Assembly: GCA_019449415.1 (NCBI GenBank) | Contig: JAGRPP010000018.1 | Location: forward strand, 1 to 64,000 | Direction of reading: 5' to 3' | DNA length: 64,000 nt | From: Geothrix sp. | GTDB taxonomy: Bacteria; Acidobacteriota; Holophagae; Holophagales; Holophagaceae | In this document: in pieces, positions 24,336 to 37,189 of the stretch | Layout of the letters: every line of letters begins with the position of its first letter | Numbering within the stretch: position 1 is the first letter of the stretch | Translations under genes and position numbers: made by a program | Notes under the pieces: generated by a model | What the model saw: the letters and a program-made list of their open reading frames with translations, nothing else | What the model was told of the DNA's origin: nothing | Database searches by the model: none

Positions 24336-25394
24336 ATGCTGCTCTGGAGGCAATTCGCCATGGAATGGCGGCTCTACGGCCGCGACCGTGTGGCCATGTT
24401 CTGGACCTTCGCCTTCCCGGTGATCCTGCTCATGGGATTCGGAACGATCTTCCGGGATGGGGGCGGGCCGAAGCTCTCGGTGGTCCGGGTGCAGTCCCCG
24501 AACCCCTCCGCCCACGATGCGGCCCTGGACCAGGCCCTCACGGACCTCCAGCTCAAGGTCCAGACGCTGCCGAAAGCCGAGGCCGAGGCCCGGTGGACGC
24601 GCGGGGAGACCGCCGCCCAGCTCGAACCGGACGGCGAAGGCTACCGCCTGCGGCTGAACAGCTACCTCATGGCCCAGGCCGGGGCCACCGCCGGGCTCGT
24701 GAACCAGGCTTGGCTGGTGGCCCAGGCCCGTCTGAGCGGGGCCCCCGAGCCCCAGCGCATCCCGGTCCAGGTGGAAAGCCCCGGCCACAAGCGCTCGACC
24801 AACTACGCCTCGTTCCTGCTCCCGGGCCTGCTGGGCCTGAACCTCGTCAGCATGGGGCTCTTCAGTGTGGGCATGGTGAATGTCTCCTACCGGGAGAAGG
24901 GCAAGTTCCGGCGCCTGGCGGTGACGCCCCTGCCGAAGTGGGTCTTCCTGCTGGGGCAGGTGTTGCACCGGCTCACAGTCACCGTGATCCAGGCGGCGAT
25001 CCTGCTGCTGGTGGGCCGCCTGGCCTTCGGCATCCAGAACCAGGGCTCCTTCCTCGACCTGCTGCTCATCATGACCCTGGGCACGGGCTGCTTCATGGCC
25101 TTCGGGTTCGCCCTGAGCGGCTTCGCGGAGACCTCCGAAGGCTACGCCGCCATCTCGAACCTGGTGTTCTTCCCCCTCATGCTGCTCAGCGGCGTCTACT
25201 TTACGCTGGATGCGGCCCCCGCCTGGCTTCAGCACACGGTGGCGATCCTCCCGCTCGCGCCCTTCCTCCGGGCCCTCCGGGCCGTCTTCAACGATGGTGG
25301 GAACCTCGTGGGCCACGGGACCGGGCTCGCCATCGTGGGGGCCTGGGCCCTGGCCGCCTTCGCCCTAGCCGTCCGTCGGTTCCGCTGGGCCTGA
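24336..25394 (+). CDS. ABC-2 type transporter permease
   Basis: A 352-residue inner-membrane protein: one N-terminal helix (about 18-38), a large extracytoplasmic loop (about 45-150) and five further helices in the C-terminal half, including the ABC-2 signature region EKGKFRRLAVTPLPKWVFLLGQVL. This is the normal layout for DrrB/YadH-type permeases with an inserted periplasmic domain. It is cotranscribed with the ATPase (2-bp gap). Two copies of each subunit would form the exporter. Confidence 0.93.
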   Translation: MLLWRQFAMEWRLYGRDRVAMFWTFAFPVILLMGFGTIFRDGGGPKLSVVRVQSPNPSAHDAALDQALTDLQLKVQTLPKAEAEARWTRGETAAQLEPDGEGYRLRLNSYLMAQAGATAGLVNQAWLVAQARLSGAPEPQRIPVQVESPGHKRSTNYASFLLPGLLGLNLVSMGLFSVGMVNVSYREKGKFRRLAVTPLPKWVFLLGQVLHRLTVTVIQAAILLLVGRLAFGIQNQGSFLDLLLIMTLGTGCFMAFGFALSGFAETSEGYAAISNLVFFPLMLLSGVYFTLDAAPAWLQHTVAILPLAPFLRALRAVFNDGGNLVGHGTGLAIVGAWALAAFALAVRRFRWA

Positions 25395-25454
25395 CCGCCA
25401 GCACGATACCCACTCGATATTTGTGCAGTTCGAAAGGCCGCCGATAACGAGCCC

Positions 25455-28979
<3,525 letters not shown>

Positions 28980-29017
28980 GCCTGGGTCTTAGCTACACTG
29001 GATGGCTGGAGAACCCC

Positions 29018-30286
29018 ATGCAGTCTTCCAAACGCGCCAGGACGGCGATCTTTCTGACGGTGTTCGTCGACCTCCTGGGTTTCGGCATCGTCATTCCCAT
29101 CCTGCCCCTGTACGCCCAGGCCATCGCCGACCATCCCAGCCACTGGATGGAGAGCGTCAACCACTTCCTCGGCCTCGGCGGGGGCAGCACAACCCCCGGC
29201 GCCTTCTGGGCCGGCGTCGCCTTCCTCAGCTTCAGCCTGATGCAGTTCATCGCCTCGCCCATCCTGGGCCGGATCTCGGATGTGTCGGGCCGCAAGCCCG
29301 TGCTCTGGATGAGCCTCGCAGGGTCGGCCGTCGGCTACATGATGCTCGCCCTCACCAGCCGCTTCGAGTGGATCCTGGCGGCCCGGATCCTCGACGGCAT
29401 CACCGGCGGCAACATCTCCGTGGCCCAGGCGGCCATGGCGGACACCTCCGATCCCAGCGAACGCTCCAAGGTCATGGGCATGATCGGGGCCGCCTTCGGC
29501 CTGGGTTTCGTGCTCGGCCCGGCCCTGGCAGGCGTCCTCAGCGGCAGCGCCTTCGGCCATCACCTGCTGGAGACCCGCGGCTGGCACCTGCCCTTCTTCG
29601 TGGCGGCCGGCCTGTCCCTGACGGCTTCCCTGATGGTGCTGCTCTGGCTGCCCGAGACCCTCACGCCCGAAGTGCGCGCCCGGGCCCGGGCCTCCGAAAG
29701 CCGCGGCCACGCCCTCGTGAAGGCCCTGAAGCGCCCCGGCATGCCCCAGCTGCTGGGCGTATCCCTGCTCGCCATGGCCGGCTTCTCCATGATGGAAGGC
29801 ACCTTCGCCCTCCTGGTCCACCAGCGCTTCAACTTCCACCAGCGGGAGGTGGGCTACCTCTTCGCCGGCATCGGCGTACTGCTCGTGATCTACCAGGGCG
29901 GCCTGGTCCGCACCATCTCCAAGCGCGTCCCCGAGCGCGCCGCGCTCATCACGGGCCTGGTGCTGATGGGCGCGGCCCTGCCCCTGATGCCCAGGGCGGA
30001 CTGGATGTGGCCGTTTCTGCTGCTGCTCATTCCCCTGTCCTGGGGCAGCGGCATGGGCAACACCGCCGGTTCCGCCCTCGCCAGCCAGCTGACGCCGCCC
30101 GAGGATCAGGGCAGCCTCTTCGGAGTCATGAATGCCATGACGGGCTTGGGCCGCATCATCGGTCCCGCCGTGGGCACCTTCACCTTTGCCCGCTGGGGCG
30201 GCCACAGCACCTACGCGGTGGCCGGCTTCACGCTGGTCCTGGCCCTGGCGCTCGCCCTCACGCTCTCCCGCAAGGAAACCCGATGA
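29018..30286 (+). CDS. MFS transporter, TCR/Tet-like
   Basis: A 422-residue twelve-helix major facilitator. It shows the DHA1/Tet-type N-terminal VFVDLLGFGIVIPILPLYA, the loop 2-3 motif ISDVSGRKPVLWMS and a duplicated equivalent later on. An insert of about 20 residues between helices 1 and 2 is glycine-rich. It is likely a proton-driven drug or metabolite exporter; a role linked to hutH below is possible but unproven. ATG 29018 is the family start. Its stop overlaps the hutH start (ATGA). Confidence 0.9.
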   Translation: MQSSKRARTAIFLTVFVDLLGFGIVIPILPLYAQAIADHPSHWMESVNHFLGLGGGSTTPGAFWAGVAFLSFSLMQFIASPILGRISDVSGRKPVLWMSLAGSAVGYMMLALTSRFEWILAARILDGITGGNISVAQAAMADTSDPSERSKVMGMIGAAFGLGFVLGPALAGVLSGSAFGHHLLETRGWHLPFFVAAGLSLTASLMVLLWLPETLTPEVRARARASESRGHALVKALKRPGMPQLLGVSLLAMAGFSMMEGTFALLVHQRFNFHQREVGYLFAGIGVLLVIYQGGLVRTISKRVPERAALITGLVLMGAALPLMPRADWMWPFLLLLIPLSWGSGMGNTAGSALASQLTPPEDQGSLFGVMNAMTGLGRIIGPAVGTFTFARWGGHSTYAVAGFTLVLALALALTLSRKETR

Positions 30287-31773
30287 TCCTGCTGAATGGA
30301 CGATCCCTCACCGCGCCTCTGCTGGCGCGCATCGCCGCCGGCGAAGCCGTGTCCCTGGACGAAGGCGCGCTGGCGCTCGTGGCCGAGAACCGGGCCGTGG
30401 TGGATCGCATCGTGGCCGAAGGCCGCACGGTCTACGGCATCAACACGGGCTTCGGCCAGTTCGCCACGGTGGTCATTCCCCCGGACCAGCTCCAGCTGCT
30501 CCAGCTCAACCTCATCCGCAGCCACGCGGCCGGCGTGGGCGAGCCTCTGCCGAAGAACCAGACCCGGGCCCTCATGGCCGCCCGCATCAACTGCCTGCTG
30601 AAGGCCCACAGCGGCATCCGGCCCGAACCCATCCGCCTGCTGACCGAATGCCTGAACCGCGATGTCGTGCCCGTGGTGCCCTGCCAAGGCAGCGTGGGCG
30701 CCAGCGGCGATCTGGCCCCCCTGGCCCACATGGCACTGCTGCTCGTAGGCGAGGGCCTGGCCTGGTCGAGAGATCAGCACATCCCCGGTGGCGAGGCCCT
30801 CGCCCAGGCCGGCCTGAAGCCCGTGATCCTGCAGGCCAAGGAAGGCCTGGCCCTCATCAACGGCACCCAGCTCATCACCTCCCTGGGCAACCTGGCACTG
30901 GAGAAGTTCACCCGGCTGGCGGGCCTGGCCGACGAGATCGCGGGCCTCAGTCTGGAGGCCCTGCGCGGCACCCGCGCCGCCTTCGATCCCCGCATCCACG
31001 CCGCGCGGCCCCATCCCGGGCAGATCGCCGTGGCCGAGCGCATGCGCGACCTCCTGGGCGACACCAGCGCCATCGCCGAAAGCCACCGGGACTGCCACCG
31101 GGTCCAGGACGCCTACAGCCTGCGCTGCATCCCCCAGGTGCATGGCGTGACGCGGGACGCGCTGACCTTCGCCGGCGCCATCCTGGAGCGCGAGCTCAAC
31201 AGCGCCACCGACAACCCGATGATCTTCACGGACACCCAGGAATCCCGCTCCGGCGGCAACTTCCATGGCCAGTACCCGGCCTTTGCCTGCGATGTGCTCG
31301 CCATCGCGGCGGCGGATCTCGCCAGCATCTCCGAGCGCCGCCAGGAACGGCTCGTGAACCCGGCGTACTCGGACCTGCCGGCTTTCCTCACCCAGAATGG
31401 CGGCCTCGAATCCGGCTTCATGATGGCCCATGTCACTTCGGCCGCCCTGGTCAGCGAGATGAAGGGTCTCGCCCACCCAGCCTGCGTGGACACCATTCCC
31501 ACCAGCGCGGGCAAGGAGGACCATGTAAGCATGGGGCCCATCGCCGCCCGCAAGCTGCTGCGTGCCGTGGATGCCCTGGAGCAGGTGCTGGCCATCGAAG
31601 CCCGCATGGCCCTCGAGGGTCTCCGCATCCTCGGGCTGGCCCCGGCGGCCGGCCTCCAGCCGCTGATGGACCGCCTGGCGAAGGCTTGCGCCCCCTGGGC
31701 CGACCGCGCCATGTTTGAGGAAATCCACGCCACCCTCGGGGCTCTCCGGGCCCACCAGGAAAGCCACCCATGA
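30283..31773 (+). CDS. hutH: Histidine ammonia-lyase
   Basis: A 496-residue enzyme that deaminates histidine to urocanate. The MIO prosthetic group would form from Ala140-Ser141-Gly142 in GSVGASGDLAPL. His81 (in RSHAAGVG) and the Glu of GKEDHVSMG match the residues that favour histidine over tyrosine or phenylalanine, and Tyr51 in TVYGINTGFG is the catalytic Tyr. Length is normal. The other hut genes (urocanase, imidazolonepropionase) are not in the window; instead it overlaps an MFS gene and an HD gene by 4 bp each. Confidence 0.94.
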   Translation: MILLNGRSLTAPLLARIAAGEAVSLDEGALALVAENRAVVDRIVAEGRTVYGINTGFGQFATVVIPPDQLQLLQLNLIRSHAAGVGEPLPKNQTRALMAARINCLLKAHSGIRPEPIRLLTECLNRDVVPVVPCQGSVGASGDLAPLAHMALLLVGEGLAWSRDQHIPGGEALAQAGLKPVILQAKEGLALINGTQLITSLGNLALEKFTRLAGLADEIAGLSLEALRGTRAAFDPRIHAARPHPGQIAVAERMRDLLGDTSAIAESHRDCHRVQDAYSLRCIPQVHGVTRDALTFAGAILERELNSATDNPMIFTDTQESRSGGNFHGQYPAFACDVLAIAAADLASISERRQERLVNPAYSDLPAFLTQNGGLESGFMMAHVTSAALVSEMKGLAHPACVDTIPTSAGKEDHVSMGPIAARKLLRAVDALEQVLAIEARMALEGLRILGLAPAAGLQPLMDRLAKACAPWADRAMFEEIHATLGALRAHQESHP

Positions 31774-32450
31774 CCCAGCCCACCCCCTGGCGGACCGCCT
31801 GTGAGCAAGCGCTGCGGCGCTTTTCGGACGCGGACGCGATCCGGTTCTGGGGCATCGGCCACGAGGTGGAGGGCACCTACCAGCCCATCTTCAACTACCG
31901 CTTCGAGCACACCTATGCGGCCGTGCTCCTGGCGCGCTGGCTCGCGCCCGCGACGGGGGCCGATGGGGAAGTGGTGGAATGCGCCGCCTGGCTGCACGAT
32001 GTGGCCAAGCGCCTGAAGGATCCCCACGCGAAAGACACCCATGCCCAGGATGCCTCGGCACGGGTGGAGGAGATCCTTTCGGGCACGGACTTTCCGCCGG
32101 AGAAGATCCCCGCCGTGCGGCACGCCATCGAGCACCATGTGGGCCTGAAGCTCACGAAGCGCCTCGAACCCCTGGAGACCGCCTGCCTCTGGGACTGCGA
32201 CAAGCTCAGCAAGATCGGCGCGGCCAGCCTCATCCACTTCGGGTGCATCAGCGGCGCCTTCCAGCCCATCACCACCGAGGAGATCCTGCGCCGCGGTGTG
32301 GCCTGGCTCGATCTGGCGCAGACCATCACCGCCAGCTTCAACACGGAACCCGCCCGGGAGGAGGGCCGCCGCCGGCTGGCCTTCCTCCGGGCCCACTATG
32401 ATCAGCTCAGCCGTGAATGGTCCGATCCCATGAAGGTGACCCCCGCATGA
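31770..32450 (+). CDS. HD-domain phosphohydrolase-like protein
   Basis: A 226-residue protein with a metal-dependent HD domain: His in FEHTYAAVLLARW, the HD pair in AAWLHDVAKR, His-His in AIEHHVGL and a later Asp in LWDCDKLSKIG. These are the four ligand positions of the family. The substrate, probably a phosphorylated nucleotide or small molecule, is unknown. It overlaps both hutH and the HEAT-repeat gene by ATGA, indicating tight cotranslation. Confidence 0.88.
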   Translation: MTQPTPWRTACEQALRRFSDADAIRFWGIGHEVEGTYQPIFNYRFEHTYAAVLLARWLAPATGADGEVVECAAWLHDVAKRLKDPHAKDTHAQDASARVEEILSGTDFPPEKIPAVRHAIEHHVGLKLTKRLEPLETACLWDCDKLSKIGAASLIHFGCISGAFQPITTEEILRRGVAWLDLAQTITASFNTEPAREEGRRRLAFLRAHYDQLSREWSDPMKVTPA

Positions 32451-34813
32451 ACGACTTCCTGCAGCTTGCCCAGAGCCTGACCTTGGCCCTCAAGGCGCTG
32501 CAGATGTACACCGCCGCCCACCCGAGGACCCAGGAATCCCTGGCGGCCTCCCACCTGGTGCTGGACCGCTGGCTCACCACCCAGGAGCGGCTCCAGTTCA
32601 TCGTCTCGGGCGCCAAGGCATTCGCGGATGGCGTCGTGCAGGACGCCCGCAACCCCCATGTCGCCGCCCTCGTGCGGTCGGTCTCGGAGCGGGGCGTCGG
32701 CGGATTCGTCTTCGAGCGGGGCGTGACGAAGGAGGAATACCTCACCTTCCTCCAGGGTCTGGTCACCAAACCCCAGAAACTCGAGGAGGTGGGCGGGTTG
32801 GAGGCCTTCCTCTGCCATGCGGGCGTCCTGCGCATCCGGGTCTCCCAGATCCGCTACCAGGAAGTGCATGAAGGTGAAGAGGGCGCCCGGGAGGACCAGG
32901 CCCCCGCCTTCAACCCTGCGCCGCCCTCCCCGGCCGAAGACCCCCTGATGAGGGCCATTCGCGAGGCATTGCTCTCCGCCCTCGCCCCTCCCGGCAGCGG
33001 CCCCCGCGCGCCCGGCAGCCGGGCGGGCCTGGGGGCAGGCCCTGGCCCTTCCGGCGAGGGTGGGGCCGGGTTCCTTCGCGGGCTCCAATCCAGTGAGCTG
33101 GGGGGACCCGACCCGGCCAGCGAGGGAGGGGCCGGGTTCCTGCGTGGGTTCCAGGCCGCGGACCTGAGCGGGCTCGGCCCCCTGGGATACGAGCTGGGCC
33201 TGGGGGACGGCCAGCCCACGCCCGCCCAGCTCGGCATCCTCCGCCAGGTCCTGATGGGCATGGAACCCGAGGTGCAGCTGAGCCTCCTGGCCGGCTTGGC
33301 TTCGCTCCCGGACCACCCCGCCGGCCTGGCCCTGGCCGTGAAGGCCCTGGCGGGCGAGATCCTGGCCGTGGCCACCAGTTCCATCCTGGCGAAGGGTGCC
33401 TCCTGGCTCCACCTCCGGGGCCCGCTGGAGGACATTCTCCGGCCCCTGCCGGACCGGGAGGCCCTGGTGCGGGCCCTGTCGTCGCACCTGCGGAGCTCGG
33501 GTCTGGATGCCAGCCAGGCCGAGGCCCTCCTCCGGCGGCTGGACTGGGAGGCTCTCTCTATCGAGGCCAAGCTGGTGAAGGTGCTTGAAGAGGGCCATCT
33601 CTTCGAGCTGACCCTCGATCAGCGCCTGGCCTTCCTGCGGGAGCTCCTGGATCTCCATCGCTTCGACGCCTTCCTCCGAGTGCAGGAAGTGCTGCTGGAA
33701 ACGCTGCGGAACGACCGGGCCGAGATCCGCCTGAACGCCGCCCAGACCCTGGCCGGCGTGGCCCGCTGGGTCCAGGATCCCGGCCTTCCCCCCGGCGGCG
33801 AGGGCCCACTGGCCGAGGCCCTTCGCGCCCACTTCGCCTGGGAGCCGGATCCCCCCGTCCACCGCTGGACCGCCGGAGGACTGGAGGCGATGGCCTCGGC
33901 CCTGGTCCGGCGCGGGGACCTGCGGCACCTGATCGCCGACATCCAGGCCCTTGAGGGCCTGTGTGCCTTCCTGGAGGAGCAGCAGCCCTGGCGGAACCAG
34001 GCCCTGGAAAGCCTGCGCGGCTCCCTTGCGGAGCCCGACCTGCTGGCGGCGGCGGCGAACCACATCTTCGACCCGGACCGGCATCGCGTCGTCCAGGAGG
34101 TGTATCCCTATCTCGAGTTCGTGGGCGCGCCCATGGCCCGGCACCTCGTGTCCATGCTGGGCGACGAGAACGAGCGCACCCGCCGCGGCCGCCTGGTGGA
34201 GGCCGTGCGGAACCTCGGCCCCCTGTCCCTCCCCCCCTTGACCGAGGCCCTGAGCTCCCCGGCCTGGTACCTGGTGAGGAACACCCTCGCGCTGCTGTCC
34301 GACCTGGGGAACGCGGGCTCCGTACCCGCCATCGCGCCCATCCTCCGGCACCCGGAACCGCGCGTCCGCCGTGCGGCGGTGCGGGCCCTCTGGAAGCTGG
34401 GCGGGCCCGCGTCGGAACCTCACCTGGTGGCGCGCATGAAGGACACGGACCCCGAGACCCTCCAGGAGATCCTCTTCGCGCTGGGCCAGCTGCGCTCGGA
34501 GGGCAGCGTGGCTCCCGTTGCCGAGATCGCCCAGGACAAGCGCATCCTCGAGCCGCTCCGGGTGCAGGCCATCACCACCCTGGGCCAGATCGCCTCCCCC
34601 AAGGCCCAGCCGGCGCTGGCCGACCTCGTGCGGCGCCGGGGCTTTTTCGCCAGCGTGGAACCCCACGACATCCGCCTCGCCGCCGCCCGGGCCCTGTGGG
34701 CCCTGGGAACCACCGAGGCGCAGGAGCTCCTCCGCCACATGGTCGAGGCCGAGCCGCGGGGCGAGGATCGGGAGGCCCTCCGGGAGATCCTCAAGCACCC
34801 GGTGACGCCGTGA
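32447..34813 (+). CDS. HEAT-repeat protein
   Basis: A 788-residue helical protein. The first 130 residues form a compact domain containing a conserved-looking VTKEEYLTFLQGLVTKPQKL segment. A Gly/Pro/Ala-rich linker (about 160-255) holds two copies of a GGAGFLRG(L/F)Q motif. The rest is a superhelical array of HEAT-like repeats, clearest at 560-780 (for example EPRVRRAAVRALWKLGG and IRLAAARALWALG). No enzyme motif is seen. Such arrays act as protein-binding scaffolds. It is coupled to the histidine kinase that follows (GTGA overlap), which it may regulate. Confidence 0.85.
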   Translation: MNDFLQLAQSLTLALKALQMYTAAHPRTQESLAASHLVLDRWLTTQERLQFIVSGAKAFADGVVQDARNPHVAALVRSVSERGVGGFVFERGVTKEEYLTFLQGLVTKPQKLEEVGGLEAFLCHAGVLRIRVSQIRYQEVHEGEEGAREDQAPAFNPAPPSPAEDPLMRAIREALLSALAPPGSGPRAPGSRAGLGAGPGPSGEGGAGFLRGLQSSELGGPDPASEGGAGFLRGFQAADLSGLGPLGYELGLGDGQPTPAQLGILRQVLMGMEPEVQLSLLAGLASLPDHPAGLALAVKALAGEILAVATSSILAKGASWLHLRGPLEDILRPLPDREALVRALSSHLRSSGLDASQAEALLRRLDWEALSIEAKLVKVLEEGHLFELTLDQRLAFLRELLDLHRFDAFLRVQEVLLETLRNDRAEIRLNAAQTLAGVARWVQDPGLPPGGEGPLAEALRAHFAWEPDPPVHRWTAGGLEAMASALVRRGDLRHLIADIQALEGLCAFLEEQQPWRNQALESLRGSLAEPDLLAAAANHIFDPDRHRVVQEVYPYLEFVGAPMARHLVSMLGDENERTRRGRLVEAVRNLGPLSLPPLTEALSSPAWYLVRNTLALLSDLGNAGSVPAIAPILRHPEPRVRRAAVRALWKLGGPASEPHLVARMKDTDPETLQEILFALGQLRSEGSVAPVAEIAQDKRILEPLRVQAITTLGQIASPKAQPALADLVRRRGFFASVEPHDIRLAAARALWALGTTEAQELLRHMVEAEPRGEDREALREILKHPVTP
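33051..33160 (+). repeat. Imperfect direct repeat in the HEAT-protein linker
   Basis: The segment GGGGCCGGGTTCCT recurs about 66 bp apart (near 33061 and 33128), within longer imperfect repeats encoding GGAGFLRGLQ and GGAGFLRGFQ. It lies in the flexible linker and may be length-variable among strains. Confidence 0.7.
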
Positions 34814-35895
34814 CCCACCTCGAGGCGCACCCCGATCCCCGCCAGCTCCTCGAGGCCTTCGAGGCCTTCACGGCCGCCTCGGAGCATCTCCAGGCGCGCT
34901 ACGAAGCGCTCCAGGTCCAGCTGGGCCAGCTCCAGGGCGAGCTGCAGACCGTGCTGGAAGCCGTCCCCTTCGCCATCTGGGTGCTGGGGGAGGATGGCTC
35001 CCTCCGCTTCACCAACCGCCCGCAGGGACTCGACGGCCGATTCCTCCAGGGCCCCATGCCCTGGGAACCCGGCAGTCCGGGCGGGCAACGGCGCTTCAAG
35101 ACGGCCGAGGGGCGGGAGCAGATCTTCGAGGAGGAGCGCCGTTCGGCCCCGCACGGCGGCGCCATCGTCACCCTGCGGGATGTCACCGAAGCCGTGTTCC
35201 GCGCCCAGCAGGCCACCCGGGAGGACCGCCTGGCCGCCATGGGGCGCATGGCCGCCGAGCTCGCCCACGAGATCCGAAACCCCCTGGGCAGCCTGGCCCT
35301 CTTCTCCGGGATGCTCGTGGAGGATCTCCAGGAGCAGGAAGGCCCCCTGGAGCTCGCCCGCAAGATGCAGGAGGGCGTGGGCCGCCTGAACCGCGTGGTG
35401 GGGAACACGCTGGCCTTCAGCCGGGACCTCCAGCCCAAGCGCGTGGCCATCCCGCTTCGCGCCTTCTGGGAGGAGGCGCTGCGGAACGCGACGCTGGCCG
35501 AAGGCGTGCCCTGGGACAACCAGATCCCCGAGACCGCCACCTGGGAGGGGGACTCCGATCTGCTGCGCCAGGTCGCCCAGAACCTGCTCCAGAACGCCAC
35601 CCGGGCCCTGGAAGACGCCGAGCACCCCCGGCTCACCCTGGCCGCCTTCGAGGAGCCCCTGGAAGGGCGCCACTGCTGGCACCTGACCCTGATGGACAAC
35701 GGCTGCGGTATCCCGGCGGAGACGCTGTCGCGGGTGTTCGACCCCTTCTTCAGCACCTTCGGCGGGGGCACGGGCCTGGGCCTCGCGGTCTGCCATCGCA
35801 TCGTCGTGGCCCATGACGGCCTGCTCTTCATCGAAAGCCAGGTGGGCCGGGGTACCACGGTCCATCTGCGGCTGGCGGCGGCCACTCTTCCGTGA
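34810..35895 (+). CDS. PAS-type sensor histidine kinase
   Basis: A 361-residue soluble kinase: an N-terminal coiled coil (about 15-50), a small PAS-like domain (about 45-130), HisKA with the phospho-acceptor His in AAELAHEIRNPLGS, and HATPase with N-box QNLLQNATRAL, G1 DNGCGIP and G2 GGGTGLGLAVCHRIV. The GTG start sits in a GTGA overlap with the HEAT gene. There is no membrane segment and no nearby response regulator. The ATPase domain resembles NtrB/AtoS-like kinases. Neighbourhood suggests the HEAT protein is its input or scaffold. Confidence 0.92.
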   Translation: MTHLEAHPDPRQLLEAFEAFTAASEHLQARYEALQVQLGQLQGELQTVLEAVPFAIWVLGEDGSLRFTNRPQGLDGRFLQGPMPWEPGSPGGQRRFKTAEGREQIFEEERRSAPHGGAIVTLRDVTEAVFRAQQATREDRLAAMGRMAAELAHEIRNPLGSLALFSGMLVEDLQEQEGPLELARKMQEGVGRLNRVVGNTLAFSRDLQPKRVAIPLRAFWEEALRNATLAEGVPWDNQIPETATWEGDSDLLRQVAQNLLQNATRALEDAEHPRLTLAAFEEPLEGRHCWHLTLMDNGCGIPAETLSRVFDPFFSTFGGGTGLGLAVCHRIVVAHDGLLFIESQVGRGTTVHLRLAAATLP

Positions 35896-35943
35896 CGGAT
35901 GTCACAGGGCATGCGAAAATCAAGGCTTTCGCGGAGCGCCCCC

Positions 35944-36471
35944 ATGTCGTCCCTGGTCCACCTTGATCCTGGAAAACAGGCGCCCGAGATCGTCAACGCC
36001 ATCATCGAGATCCCCACGGGCTCGCGCATCAAGTACGAGATCGACCACCACACGGGCTTGGTGCATGTGGACCGCGTGCTCTTTTCGCCCTTCCACTACC
36101 CCGCCGAATACGGCTTCATTCCCGGCACGCTGGCCGATGACGGCGATCCGGCCGACATCCTGGTGCTCATCAATGGCTCGACCTATCCCGGCGTGGTGAT
36201 CCGCGCCCGGCCCATCGCCCTGCTGCGCATGACGGACGACAAGGGCCACGACGCCAAGGTCCTGGCCGTGGCCACGGACGACCCCACCTACGCCCATGTG
36301 ACCTCCCGCACGGACCTGCCGCCGCACTTCCTGCTCGAGGTCGAGCACTTCTTCCTCACCTACAAGGATCTGGAGCGCAAGACCGTGGCCAGCGATGGAT
36401 GGGGAGGCAAGGCCGAGGCCCACGCCTTCGTGCAGGCTTCCATCGAGGCCTACAACAAGCAGATGAAGTAG
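35944..36471 (+). CDS. ppa: Inorganic pyrophosphatase, family I
   Basis: A 175-residue cytoplasmic enzyme that hydrolyses pyrophosphate to drive biosynthesis. Motifs are HYPAEYGFIPGT, the metal-binding DDGDPADILVL signature (D-x-D-P-x-D), and the Lys/Tyr-containing FFLTYKDLERK. Starting at ATG 35944 gives the family start SSLVHLDPG; an in-frame upstream ATG at 35899 lies just after the kinase stop and adds non-homologous residues. A small inverted repeat, GCGAAA-N8-TTTCGC, precedes the gene. Confidence 0.95.
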   Translation: MSSLVHLDPGKQAPEIVNAIIEIPTGSRIKYEIDHHTGLVHVDRVLFSPFHYPAEYGFIPGTLADDGDPADILVLINGSTYPGVVIRARPIALLRMTDDKGHDAKVLAVATDDPTYAHVTSRTDLPPHFLLEVEHFFLTYKDLERKTVASDGWGGKAEAHAFVQASIEAYNKQMK

Positions 36472-36477
36472 CGGGCG

Positions 36478-37185
36478 ATGGAAGATCCGACCGGGGCCCC
36501 GGGCCTCGTCTGCTTCGATCTGGACGGGACCCTGGTGGATCCCCTGCTCGGGGTCCGCAACTGCCTGCGGAAGACCTGCGAGGCCTTCCACCTCGAGATG
36601 CCGGACGAGCCGACGATCCGCAACTGGATCGGCTTCGGCATGCGCGAGTCCCTGGCCACACTGAAGGGCCTGGAGGCTCCGGCGCGGCTGGAGGCCGCCC
36701 TCGACTTCTACTGGGAGCGCTACCGCGAGGACGGCGTCTTCGAGCACGAGCTGTACCCCGGCGTCTTCCACCTCCTGCACCGGCTGAAGCGCCAGGGCCA
36801 CCGCATCTATGTCGTGTCGGCCAAGCCCAGCCTCTTCGCCCGCCGCATCGCCTACCAGTTCGACCTGAACCTGATCTTCGACGACATCTTCGGCAGCAGC
36901 CTGAAGGGTCGGTGGCAGCCCAAGACCGAAGTACTGGCGGGCCTTGCGGAGCGCGGAACCATCCACCCGGGCGGGGTCTTCATCGGTGACCGGGGCGTGG
37001 ACATGACCGCCGCCCACGACCATGGCCTCGAAGCCATCGGCGTGGGCTGGGGGTATGGCAGTCATGAGGAGTTGCAGCAGGCCGGGGCGGACCACCTCTT
37101 CGACACGGTGCCGGAACTGGATGCCTGGCTGCGGCTGCGCTTCCCCCAGGCCGAAGTCTTCGACGCCTTCAGCCGCTCGGAGTAG
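36478..37185 (+). CDS. HAD superfamily phosphatase (phosphoglycolate phosphatase-like)
   Basis: A 235-residue haloacid-dehalogenase hydrolase. Motif I is CFDLDGTLVD (nucleophile Asp about 14), motif II is YVVSAKPS, motif III Lys is in WQPKTEV and motif IV is FIGDRGVDM. A helical cap lies between motifs I and II as in Gph-type enzymes. Replacement of the usual Thr/Ser-Asn of motif II by SAK is mildly unusual. The physiological substrate is not predictable. It lies 6 bp after ppa and may be cotranscribed with it. Confidence 0.9.
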   Translation: MEDPTGAPGLVCFDLDGTLVDPLLGVRNCLRKTCEAFHLEMPDEPTIRNWIGFGMRESLATLKGLEAPARLEAALDFYWERYREDGVFEHELYPGVFHLLHRLKRQGHRIYVVSAKPSLFARRIAYQFDLNLIFDDIFGSSLKGRWQPKTEVLAGLAERGTIHPGGVFIGDRGVDMTAAHDHGLEAIGVGWGYGSHEELQQAGADHLFDTVPELDAWLRLRFPQAEVFDAFSRSE

Positions 37186-37189
37186 GCCT

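Noticed and set aside
30211..31767. 518-codon open frame antisense to hutH
   Set aside because: A shadow of a GC-rich gene: the hutH strand has full motif conservation, while the antisense product is Gly/Ala/His-rich and matches nothing.
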